Notes: generated from the letters alone by a model not told the origin. Shown: positions 1-4,792, counted from the first letter of the stretch. The stretch is DNA of 5,912 nucleotides from Croceicoccus sp. (GCA_029936705.1 JAPYSD010000247.1:1-5912), one strand, 5' to 3'. Numbers and translations are program-made.

Positions 1-364
1 CTGGCCGCTGATGCAGGGGTCGTTCTTTCCCGATGGCGTCGACTGGTCGCTGGGTGCCTGGCATGCATTCACCGCGGACCCGTTCATGGTGCATTTTCTC
101 CACCGCTGGTGGGCGTGGATCACGGTCGGCTTCCTGCTGGTGATGGCGCGCAAGCTGCGCGCGACGCAAAGGCCGATTTCGGTCGCGATCCATATCGTGT
201 TCGGCACCCAGATCCTGCTGGGGATCGCCACGGTATGGAGCGGCGTGGCGCTGTGGATCGCGGTGGCGCACCAGCTGTTCGGCGCGCTGCTGGTCTGCGT
301 GACCGTATGGGGCGCGCACGCCATGGGTTACCGCGACCGCATGCCGGGCAGCGCACTGCGCTAA
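1..364 (+). CDS. ctaA: Heme A synthase CtaA/COX15, C-terminal part (5'-truncated by the window edge)
   Basis: This integral inner-membrane enzyme oxidises the C8 methyl of heme O to a formyl group, giving heme A for aa3-type cytochrome oxidase. The frame is open from base 2 and begins W-P-L-M-x-G, which matches the family's conserved (F/W)PLM-x-G segment, so the N-terminal half lies outside the window. Counting from the Met at base 11, three membrane helices are visible (about residues 28-49, 59-78 and 80-105). Two conserved family histidines are present: His31 in HFLHRWW (codon 101-103) and His87 in AHQLFGALL (codon 269-271). In this family such histidines bind heme. The protein ends at a TAA right after a short basic tail. 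The gene lies upstream of rplM-rpsI on the same strand, an arrangement I recall from other alphaproteobacteria. The family call is secure; symbol use varies between ctaA and cox15. Confidence 0.9.
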   Translation, partial: WPLMQGSFFPDGVDWSLGAWHAFTADPFMVHFLHRWWAWITVGFLLVMARKLRATQRPISVAIHIVFGTQILLGIATVWSGVALWIAVAHQLFGALLVCVTVWGAHAMGYRDRMPGSALR

Positions 365-388
365 GGCGCTGCGAAAGAGGAGGTTACG

Positions 389-409
389 CGGAACGCTCGC
401 ATCGTTCCG
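389..409 (+). other. Stem-loop downstream of ctaA
   Basis: CGGAACG (389-395) is the exact reverse complement of CGTTCCG (403-409), giving a 7-bp stem with a 7-base loop, 25 bases after the ctaA stop. No T run follows directly; the nearest is AAATTTT at 421-427. It could be a weak terminator or a 3'-end stabilising hairpin. The function is unknown. Confidence 0.4.
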
Positions 410-443
410 GTCTTCGTCGCAAATTTTACCCGCTTGGCCGAGT

Positions 444-473
444 GTTCAGCCTCTGTGAACCATAGCACGCTAT
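444..473. repeat. Two adjacent short inverted repeats between ctaA and the small ORF
   Basis: GTTCA (444-448) and TGAAC (456-460) form an inverted repeat with a 7-base spacer. ATAGC (462-466) and GCTAT (469-473) form a second one with a 2-base spacer. They sit 43 bases upstream of the ORF at 516, where an operator could lie. Five-base arms are short and could arise by chance. The rest of the 151-base gap 365-515 shows only the stem-loop at 389-409 and no convincing -35/-10 pair. Confidence 0.3.
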
Positions 474-515
474 CGACGGCACCGGATCGTTTCACTGATT
501 GGGACCCGTTACTGC

Positions 516-728
516 ATGTTTGAACAGCACGCCCGTGCGCTTCGTTACCTGGCCTGGATTGCCGCTGCCCTGTTTACGCTCGGCATCGTCATCGAAACGC
601 TGAAGCAGGGCATGAGCGAGCCTTGGTCGGTCTATGCGCTGCTGGGCGTGATCGGCGTGCTTTGCCTCGCCAACTGCCATGCCGACTGGCGCGCGCACCG
701 GGGCATCGCGGGGCCGCCCCGCGGGTAG
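516..728 (+). CDS. Small hypothetical two-helix membrane protein
   Basis: I do not recognise this 70-residue protein. A short polar N-terminus (about residues 1-10) is followed by two hydrophobic segments, about residues 11-29 and 39-54. They are separated by a polar loop, K-Q-G-M-S-E-P-W, and followed by a basic, Pro/Gly-rich C-terminal tail. This pattern suits a small inner-membrane hairpin protein with both ends in the cytoplasm. Cys50 and Cys54 lie near the end of helix 2. No good ribosome-binding site precedes the ATG; only GGGA at 501-504 is nearby. No alternative upstream ATG or GTG is in frame before the gap. It lies between ctaA and rplM on the same strand, so it could be read through from ctaA. 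The opposite strand is also open here (492-743), but its product is hydrophilic and unconvincing. The weak start signal keeps confidence moderate. Confidence 0.5.
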   Translation: MFEQHARALRYLAWIAAALFTLGIVIETLKQGMSEPWSVYALLGVIGVLCLANCHADWRAHRGIAGPPRG

Positions 729-789
729 GATATCGGCCGCCAAAGCCGGCGCGGTATTATTTTACCTCTCGGCAATCGCCCGGTTTAGC

Positions 790-817
790 TTGACTTGAAG
801 CGCCCGAACGGCAAAAG
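790..817 (+). promoter_or_regulatory. Candidate sigma-70 promoter of rplM-rpsI
   Basis: TTGACT at 790-795 is a strong -35 match (5 of 6) of the CTTGAC type common in alphaproteobacteria. At a 16-base spacing the -10 candidate is CAAAAG (812-817), only 3 of 6, followed by a GC-rich discriminator, as is common for growth-rate-controlled ribosomal promoters. A T/A-rich stretch (754-765) lies just upstream of the -35 and could act as an UP element. Transcription from about 824 would give a leader of about 70 bases. The -35 is convincing; the -10 is not. Confidence 0.35.
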
Positions 818-835
818 CGCGGCCACTTCGCGGCG

Positions 836-855
836 GGGCCGAATCGTTTCGGTCC
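836..855 (+). promoter_or_regulatory. Stem-loop in the rplM mRNA leader
   Basis: Bases 836-843 pair with 848-855 to form an 8-bp stem (seven Watson-Crick pairs and one G-U) closed by the tetraloop TCGT. It ends 26 bases before the AGGAA ribosome-binding site (882-886). Ribosomal protein operons are often controlled through leader RNA, and in E. coli L13 represses its own operon. Whether this hairpin takes part in such control is inference. Confidence 0.35.
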
Positions 856-895
856 GCGCGGTGCACTGACAATTCAACCAAAGGAACTGAAAGCC

Positions 896-1375
896 ATGAA
901 GGCGCTCAGCACCCAGACCCGGTCGATCAAACCGGCCGAGGTCGAGAAGAAATGGCATATCATCGATGCCGAAGGCCTGGTGGTCGGCCGTGTTGCCACC
1001 ATCATCGCCAACCTCCTGCGCGGCAAGCACAAGCCCAGCTTCACCCCGCATGTCGATTGCGGCGATCACGTGATCGTCATCAATGCGGACAAGGTGCGCT
1101 TCACCGGCAACAAGCTGCAGGACAAGCGTTACTACAAGCACACCGGCTATGCCGGCGGCATCAAGGAAACCAGCCCCGCCAAGGTGCTGGAAGGCCGTTT
1201 CCCGGAACGCGTCCTTGAAAAGGCTGTCGAGCGCATGGTTCCGCGCGGCCCGCTGGGCCGTCAGCAGATGAAGGCGCTGCACCTCTATGCCGGTACCGAG
1301 CATCCGCACGACGGGCAGCAGCCCGAAACGCTCGATATCGCTGCCCGCAATCGCAAGAACAAGGTTAGAGCGTGA
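896..1375 (+). CDS. rplM: 50S ribosomal protein L13
   Basis: L13 is an early-assembly protein of the large ribosomal subunit that binds 23S rRNA. The 159-residue product covers the whole family: an N-terminal KKWHIIDAEGLVVGR segment, LLRGKHKPSFTPHVDCGD, VINADKV-x-FTGNK, YYKHTGYAGGIK, the signature-like MVPRGPLGRQQMKALHLYAG, and EHPHDGQQPETLDI. It exceeds the 142-residue E. coli protein by a few N-terminal residues and by a basic tail, AARNRKNKVRA. The start is fixed by AAGGAA (881-886) with good spacing before the ATG. Its TGA stop shares one base with the rpsI ATG (TGATG), so the two are cotranscribed and probably translationally coupled, which helps keep L13 and S9 in balance. Confidence 0.97.
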   Translation: MKALSTQTRSIKPAEVEKKWHIIDAEGLVVGRVATIIANLLRGKHKPSFTPHVDCGDHVIVINADKVRFTGNKLQDKRYYKHTGYAGGIKETSPAKVLEGRFPERVLEKAVERMVPRGPLGRQQMKALHLYAGTEHPHDGQQPETLDIAARNRKNKVRA

Positions 1376-1890
1376 TGTCCGAGAACGAAGTGAAAGACCT
1401 GTCGGACCTCAAGGATCTGACGGACAACGCCGAACTGGCTGAAAACGAAGAGCAGACGCCTGCCGCTCCGACCGCGCCGCTGCGCGAGAAGGAAGTGGAC
1501 AAGCAGGGCCGCGCATACGCCACCGGCCGCCGCAAGGACGCCGTGGCTCGTGTGTGGCTCAAGCCCGGCACCGGCAAGATCACCGTCAACGGCCGCGACC
1601 AGGAAGTGTATTTCGCACGTCCGACGCTGCGCCTGGTGATCAACCAGCCCTTCGACGTTACCGAGCGCAATGGCCAGTACGACATCGTCGCCACCGTCAA
1701 GGGCGGCGGTCTGTCGGGTCAGGCCGGCGCCGTGAAGCACGGCATCTCGCAGGCGCTCTCGCGCTTCGAGCCTGCACTGCGCAGCGCGATCAAGGCCGAG
1801 GGCTTCCTCACCCGCGACAGCCGCGTGGTCGAGCGCAAGAAGTACGGCCGCGCCAAGGCCCGCCGCAGCTTCCAGTTCAGCAAGCGCTGA
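1375..1890 (+). CDS. rpsI: 30S ribosomal protein S9
   Basis: S9 is a small-subunit head protein whose C-terminal tail reaches the P-site tRNA. The 171-residue product holds a complete S9 core from about residue 47: GRAYATGRRKDAVARVWLKP, GKITVNGRD, the GGGLSGQAGAVKHGISQAL segment, LTRDSRVVERKKYGR-x-KAR, and the canonical FSKR end. Residues 1-46 are an acidic, Pro/Ala-rich extension absent from the 130-residue E. coli protein; similar extensions occur in alphaproteobacterial S9. The ATG at 1375 overlaps the rplM stop (TGATG) and has AAGG (1361-1364) ten bases upstream. A GTG at 1372 would add only one residue and is less likely. The intrinsic terminator at 1925 ends the operon. Confidence 0.97.
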   Translation: MSENEVKDLSDLKDLTDNAELAENEEQTPAAPTAPLREKEVDKQGRAYATGRRKDAVARVWLKPGTGKITVNGRDQEVYFARPTLRLVINQPFDVTERNGQYDIVATVKGGGLSGQAGAVKHGISQALSRFEPALRSAIKAEGFLTRDSRVVERKKYGRAKARRSFQFSKR

Positions 1891-1924
1891 TCCCGAAGCG
1901 GCAAGCGGCCGAACGGTCAAACGG

Positions 1925-1957
1925 AAAGGGCGGCACCCAGTCGGGGCCGCCCTTTTT
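1925..1957 (+). terminator. Rho-independent terminator of rplM-rpsI
   Basis: AAAGGGCGGC (1925-1934) pairs perfectly with GCCGCCCTTT (1946-1955). This 10-bp GC-rich stem has an 11-base loop and runs directly into T5 (1953-1957), 34 bases after the rpsI stop. On the - strand the stem is followed by only three T, so it could act weakly as a bidirectional terminator for the phosphoesterase gene that ends at 1981. Confidence 0.92.
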
Positions 1958-1980
1958 GTTTCTGGCCTTGTCGCCGCCGC

Positions 1981-2862
1981 TCAATGCACGGGCGGATCTT
2001 CCGCGGGCACCTTGCCCACTGGCGCCACCGGCTCATCGGGTCGCCGCGGCGGGGTGGCATCCTCGGGCACTTCGTCGATCTGCATGTCGCCCGTGGGCAC
2101 CTGTTCAAGGTTGCGGACGACGACTTCGATCGATTCCCCGTCCCAATGCAGCTCATTGAAGCTGGGCGGTGTCGAGCGAACCCGCTGCGACAGCGTGCCC
2201 GCCCCGATCATGCGCACCGGACCGTTCGGCGTTTTCGCGACCATGTCGAACGCATCGTGCACGTGGCCCGACAGCACGGCGACCACCTTGCGCTTCGCCA
2301 GTTCGGCCAGCGCATTGTCGCCGCCCTTGGTCAGCGCCTTGCCGCGCGTCCCGGCCTCGACCAGCGGGTGGTGGCAGCAGACCACGACCTTCCTGCCGCT
2401 CGGCAATTCGTCGATCGCCTTCAGCGTCTTGGCCAGCTGGTGGTCGGTGACATAGCCGTAACTCCACGGCCAGCGCGGCTGCGCGCGCGGCGCGGTGTTC
2501 AGCGATACGAGGGCCAGGCCGGGCAGTTCGATCTCCGCCTCCACCTTGTCCTGCATGCCGCGAAAGCGCTTGTACGGTTCGGTGAATCGCTCGATCAGGT
2601 TGAAATAGGGCATGTCGTGATTGCCCACCTCCACCGTGACCGGGACGTCGAGCGAATTGATCCACGCCGTCGCGGCGTCGAATTCGCGGTGCCGGGCCCG
2701 CATCGTCAGGTCACCGGTAATCGCCACCGCGTCCGGCCTTACCCGCGCGACTTCCCCCTTGGCCCAGTCGATCGCGTCCTGGTCGACCAGCCCGAAATGG
2801 ATGTCCGAAAAATGGAAGATCAGCGCGCTTTTCCGTTCGGCCGGACGCTCGGTCCCGGCCAT
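1981..2862 (-). CDS. Calcineurin-like metallophosphoesterase
   Basis: This is a predicted dinuclear-metal phosphoesterase of the calcineurin-like superfamily, closest in style to class III/CpdA-type enzymes. The substrate is unknown. All metal-site motifs are present in the 293-residue product: SDIH (Asp20, His22), GDLT (50-53), GNHD (80-83), CHHP (His164, His165) and GHVH (199-202). No signal peptide or membrane segment is seen, so it is probably cytoplasmic. The last 35 or so residues are acidic and Pro-rich (EVPEDATPPRRPDEP onward) and look disordered. I chose the ATG at 2862 because it overlaps the TAA of the lipid kinase gene by one base (TAATG). An in-frame ATG at 2898 would add 12 residues, MRCRPDRHGCAV, that do not resemble the family. 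The ribosome-binding site is weak, in keeping with translational coupling to the upstream gene. Confidence 0.88.
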   Translation of the reverse strand: MAGTERPAERKSALIFHFSDIHFGLVDQDAIDWAKGEVARVRPDAVAITGDLTMRARHREFDAATAWINSLDVPVTVEVGNHDMPYFNLIERFTEPYKRFRGMQDKVEAEIELPGLALVSLNTAPRAQPRWPWSYGYVTDHQLAKTLKAIDELPSGRKVVVCCHHPLVEAGTRGKALTKGGDNALAELAKRKVVAVLSGHVHDAFDMVAKTPNGPVRMIGAGTLSQRVRSTPPSFNELHWDGESIEVVVRNLEQVPTGDMQIDEVPEDATPPRRPDEPVAPVGKVPAEDPPVH

Positions 2863-3713
2863 TACCGCGCACCCGTGGCGATCAGGTCGACACCGCATTC
2901 ACCGAGAGAGAGCCTGACCGAGGCGCCGCTTGTCACCGCCTCTCCGTCCACCAGCAGCGGGATATCCGTGCCGTCGGCGCTTTCGATTCGCATGTCCGTA
3001 TAGTTCCCCAGGTCGTCGTGCGGCCCCTCGCGGAACTTGCGCCGCAATATGGCCAGTCCCTGCCGCGCATATTCGACAATCCCCTCGGCATGATAGGCCT
3101 TGATCGAAAAATGACCGCTCTCGGGCGTCATCATCAGCAGCGGATAGCCTTCCGGCCGCCCAGCCTCGGGATCGACGCAGCGCACGGGTACGCCGTCGGT
3201 CGATTCGTTCATGGCGGCGACGGTATCCTCGACCACCGCGGTGACGTTCAGTTCGCGCATCGATTCGCGCACGTCGCCCCACGCGGTGGCCGGTCCGGCA
3301 AGCAGGCCAGCGAGCGCGATGTGATCGTCGCAGCGGATGGCGGAAAGCCTGATGCGGCGCGCGTCGCCGCGAACGACCGCTTCCACGATCTCCTCGCTCG
3401 ACCGCGGGCCGTGCAGGCGCAGCGACAACAGGTTCATCGTTCCGCCCGGCAGAACCAGCACCGCGCCGTTCCAGCCTTCCAGCGCCCCGGCCAGCGCGTT
3501 GATCGTGCCGTCACCCGCGAACACGGTGATCATCGTCAGTCCCGCCGCGTCGAGTTCCGCGGGCGTCGGCAGGTCTTCCTCGGGAAAGGCGATGCGCCGC
3601 GTCAGGCACAGCCCCGCGCTTTCGCAATGGTGGGATAGCGCCTCGAGCGCGTCATCGTCGTTGCTGCCGCTGGACGGGTTGGCGACGAGCCAGACATCTT
3701 GCGTATCGATCAT
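2862..3713 (-). CDS. Diacylglycerol kinase family lipid kinase
   Basis: This is a predicted ATP-dependent lipid kinase (DAGK catalytic domain, YegS/BmrU/DgkB-like), phosphorylating diacylglycerol or a related lipid at the membrane face. In the 283-residue product the N-terminal nucleotide-binding lobe shows NPSSGS (12-17), the kinase loop as AGDGTIN (66-72) and LPGGTMNLL (88-96). The C-terminal beta-rich lobe ends with the conserved VDGE (255-258) followed by a short closing strand. Length is near the family norm of about 290-310. The family's first glycine of GGDGT is Ala66 here; the catalytically important GDGT remains. The ATG at 3713 has no strong ribosome-binding site, but the NPSSG motif starts at residue 12, as expected for this fold, so the start is reasonable. 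It overlaps the phosphoesterase gene downstream and is preceded by a small membrane-protein gene. The lipid substrate cannot be told from sequence. Confidence 0.88.
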   Translation of the reverse strand: MIDTQDVWLVANPSSGSNDDDALEALSHHCESAGLCLTRRIAFPEEDLPTPAELDAAGLTMITVFAGDGTINALAGALEGWNGAVLVLPGGTMNLLSLRLHGPRSSEEIVEAVVRGDARRIRLSAIRCDDHIALAGLLAGPATAWGDVRESMRELNVTAVVEDTVAAMNESTDGVPVRCVDPEAGRPEGYPLLMMTPESGHFSIKAYHAEGIVEYARQGLAILRRKFREGPHDDLGNYTDMRIESADGTDIPLLVDGEAVTSGASVRLSLGECGVDLIATGAR

Positions 3714-3725
3714 GTGTTCTAAGTG

Positions 3726-3760
3726 CGGGAACGGCCCTGCCGGTTCCCGAATGCCGGTTC
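3726..3760. repeat. Inverted and direct repeats in the gap upstream of the lipid kinase gene
   Basis: CGGGAAC (3726-3732) and GTTCCCG (3743-3749) form a 7-bp stem that can add two more G-C pairs past a one-base bulge. TGCCGGTTC occurs twice (3738-3746 and 3752-3760), 14 bases apart. All of this lies in the 78-base gap between the membrane-protein gene and the lipid kinase gene, ending 13 bases before the kinase ATG as read on the - strand. No T run follows, so it is not a standard terminator. It could be a processing or regulatory hairpin. Confidence 0.4.
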
Positions 3761-3791
3761 ACGCATCGGCGCCGGTGCCCCGCATCCGCCC

Positions 3792-4070
3792 CTATACGCG
3801 GCGCGTGATGATCAGCCAGGCCGCCAGCGCATTGGCGATGGTATACCCCAGATAGGCGAGCGCCGCCCCCGTCCCGCCCGCACCCTCGGTGTTGTACGAG
3901 ACGAGCATCGCGGCGGTCAGCAGCAGGAATTCGACGACCAGCCCGAACCGCCCGCCCAGCATGTGGACGAACCACGGCATCTGGCCCAGCAGCGGATGGC
4001 CGCTTTCCAGTACCGCCTTGTGCAGCACGAAATTGCCGACACCCAGCAGGAAGAGAAGGAAAAGCGCCAC
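3792..4070 (-). CDS. Small hypothetical membrane protein, GTG start
   Basis: I do not recognise this 92-residue protein. Three hydrophobic helices are visible: about residues 1-21 (ALFLLFLLGVGNFVLHKAVL), 40-59 (GRFGLVVEFLLLTAAMLVSY) and 68-88. A short polar loop, LESGHPLLGQMP, follows helix 1, and the chain ends in a basic ITRRV. The frame is closed by a TAA four codons upstream, so the GTG at 4070 is the only sensible start; no clear ribosome-binding site precedes it. It is the first gene of a leftward run with the lipid kinase and phosphoesterase, 78 bases before the kinase. Hydrophobicity over the whole length and matching codon use argue that it is real. A membrane partner for the lipid kinase is possible but only a guess. 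Confidence 0.65.
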   Translation of the reverse strand: MALFLLFLLGVGNFVLHKAVLESGHPLLGQMPWFVHMLGGRFGLVVEFLLLTAAMLVSYNTEGAGGTGAALAYLGYTIANALAAWLIITRRV

Positions 4071-4155
4071 TCGCGATGCTTAACGCGCACGCAGCGGCAT
4101 GGGAAGCGAGCTTGGTGCAGATGCGTTCGGGCTTTGCGAATCTTCCTTTCCGTCA

Positions 4156-4201
4156 CGTTTCTGTAAAACTTCATGTCGTTTGCCGGTCCGCGTTTGCCGT
4201 T
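4156..4201. promoter_or_regulatory. CGTT elements repeated at 21-bp phase upstream of urcA
   Basis: CGTT occurs at 4156, 4177 and 4198, each exactly 21 bp apart. The first two are CGTTT and the third is CGTTC. A 9-bp direct repeat, CGTTTGCCG, is also present at 4177-4185 and 4191-4199. LytTR-family regulators typically bind two short direct repeats around a GTT core with centres about 21 bp apart, and a LytTR regulator gene lies just downstream of urcA. Matches to the full LytTR consensus are only partial, so this is a candidate site. Confidence 0.25.
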
Positions 4202-4213
4202 CGTGGAGCGCGC

Positions 4214-4324
4214 ATGCCGCTGGCAGACCGATCCCGGCAACTGGCAGAGCGATTGCGGCGGGCCCCCGCGAATCCCCCTATCCATAATGGCGAGGCACCG
4301 GAGAGCACCGGAGAGCCGCAGTAG
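4214..4324 (+). CDS. Candidate 36-residue leader peptide upstream of urcA
   Basis: An ATG at 4214 has GGAG (4205-4208) five bases upstream and opens a 36-codon frame ending in TAG at 4322-4324, 15 bases before the urcA ATG and right before its ribosome-binding site. The product is arginine-rich at first, with two similar heptads, LADRSRQ and LAERLRR, then Pro-rich. The heptads come from the 21-bp tandem repeat at 4219-4260. It could be an upstream ORF that affects urcA translation. The same frame extends back to 4076, and chance ORFs are common at this GC content. I think it is more likely non-coding. Confidence 0.2.
   Translation: MPLADRSRQLAERLRRAPANPPIHNGEAPESTGEPQ
4219..4260. repeat. Degenerate 21-bp tandem repeat upstream of urcA
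   Basis: Bases 4219-4239 and 4240-4260 agree at 16 of 21 positions. The core CTGGCAGA(C/G)CGAT occurs at 4220-4232 and 4241-4253 with one mismatch in 13. The unit equals two helical turns, so both copies face the same side of the DNA, as in a two-site operator. The same period continues leftward in the CGTT elements at 4156, 4177 and 4198. The copies lie about 80-120 bp before the urcA start. Confidence 0.5.
4295..4314. repeat. Perfect 10-bp tandem repeat in the urcA 5' region
   Basis: GCACCGGAGA occurs twice head to tail (4295-4304 and 4305-4314), followed by GC, 25 bases before the urcA ATG. The purine-rich GGAGA in each copy resembles a ribosome-binding site, and the real one, AAGGAG, follows at 4327-4332. 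It probably arose by replication slippage. It might create standby ribosome-binding sites or simply vary in copy number between strains. Confidence 0.6.
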
Positions 4325-4339
4325 AGAAGGAGAGAAACC

Positions 4340-4642
4340 ATGAAGAAGCTGATGATCATGGCCGCACTGCCGGTTCTCGCCATGGCCGCCCCGCAGGTTG
4401 CAATGGCCGAGGAATCGAAGACCGCCAACGTGTCCTATGCCGGGCTCGATCTGACGACCGAGGCAGGACAGAACGAATTGAAGACCCGCATCGCCCGCGC
4501 CGTGAATGCTGTCTGCTCCGACACCCGGACGGGCAACTCCGCGTCGGAAGCGAGGCTGCGGAGCGAATGCAAGAAGGCTGCCCTGCAGAAGAGCGAACAG
4601 CATTACGCCTCTGCAGTCAGCGAAGCGCGTTACGGCGGCTGA
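4340..4642 (+). CDS. urcA: UrcA family secreted protein
   Basis: UrcA-family proteins are short exported proteins frequent in Sphingomonadales and Caulobacterales; their function is unknown. The 100-residue product has a signal peptide (MKK, hydrophobic stretch 4-17, AMA before a likely cut at 23/24), then the family segment VSYAGLDLTTEAGQNELKTR (residues 31-50), a helix, and two cysteines (59 and 77) placed to form the disulfide expected in this family. The mature part is about 77 residues, rich in Ala, Lys and Glu, and probably periplasmic. The start is certain: AAGGAG (4327-4332) lies seven bases before the ATG. A CATAAT (4283-4288) could be a -10 box but lacks a -35. It is transcribed alone, diverges from the small membrane-protein gene, converges with the LytTR regulator, and is followed by stem-loops that include a terminator. 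urcA is a family name here, not proof of orthology. Confidence 0.85.
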   Translation: MKKLMIMAALPVLAMAAPQVAMAEESKTANVSYAGLDLTTEAGQNELKTRIARAVNAVCSDTRTGNSASEARLRSECKKAALQKSEQHYASAVSEARYGG

Positions 4643-4660
4643 TCCCGAGCCGTCTGTAAG

Positions 4661-4693
4661 TAGCCGGTCCGGTCCAGTCCCCCGGACCGGCTA
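4661..4693 (+). other. Perfect 12-bp stem-loop after urcA
   Basis: TAGCCGGTCCGG (4661-4672) and CCGGACCGGCTA (4682-4693) are exact reverse complements around a 9-base loop, 18 bases after the urcA stop. No T run follows, so it does not look like the terminator itself. It could stabilise the mRNA 3' end or be the first domain of a structured RNA ending at 4763. Confidence 0.65.
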
Positions 4694-4698
4694 TGCCT

Positions 4699-4713
4699 TC
4701 CGCCCCTGGCGGA
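4699..4713 (+). other. Short stem-loop between the two larger hairpins
   Basis: TCCGCC (4699-4704) pairs with GGCGGA (4708-4713) across a 3-base loop. The 6-bp GC-rich stem is stable for its size but small enough to be chance. A less structured A/T-richer stretch (4714-4730) follows it. Confidence 0.4.
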
Positions 4714-4734
4714 CAAGAAATGACTTTTCCCCTG

Positions 4735-4763
4735 GGCCGGCCTTTGAGCCGGCCACTTTTTTT
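4735..4763 (+). terminator. Rho-independent terminator downstream of urcA
   Basis: GGCCGGC (4735-4741) pairs with GCCGGCC (4748-4754) across a 6-base loop. After two bases comes T7 (4757-4763). The stem and T run make a strong + strand terminator, about 93 bases after the urcA stop. It protects the convergent LytTR gene from read-through. Confidence 0.85.
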
Positions 4764-4792
4764 GGTTGGCCAGCGTGCAATGACTGCGGGCC

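Noticed and set aside
444..460. GTTCA-N7-TGAAC as an SOS (LexA) box
   Set aside because: The alphaproteobacterial LexA site is a direct repeat (GTTC-N7-GTTC). Here the arms are inverted.
785..1309. - strand open frame antisense to rplM
   Set aside because: It lies opposite a certain ribosomal protein gene, has no motif and no ribosome-binding site.
1285..1920. - strand open frame antisense to rpsI
   Set aside because: It is a shadow frame over rpsI that also runs to the end of rplM; its composition follows the sense codons.
1981..3003. Long + strand open frame (339 codons) opposite the phosphoesterase and the lipid kinase
   Set aside because: It is antisense to two genes with complete catalytic motifs. 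Its product is Arg/His/Asp-rich with no recognisable domain, as expected from the shadow frame of GC-rich DNA.
4283..4288. CATAAT as a -10 box for urcA
   Set aside because: Five of six bases match, but no -35 lies at 15-19 bp; the nearest TTGCGG (4253-4258) is 24 bases away. It is mentioned only as a possibility in the urcA entry.
3917..4603. - strand open frame of 228 codons covering the divergent region and urcA
   Set aside because: It overlaps both the small membrane-protein gene on the same strand and urcA on the other. It has no domain, and its Arg/Cys/Ser-rich end is typical of a wrong frame.
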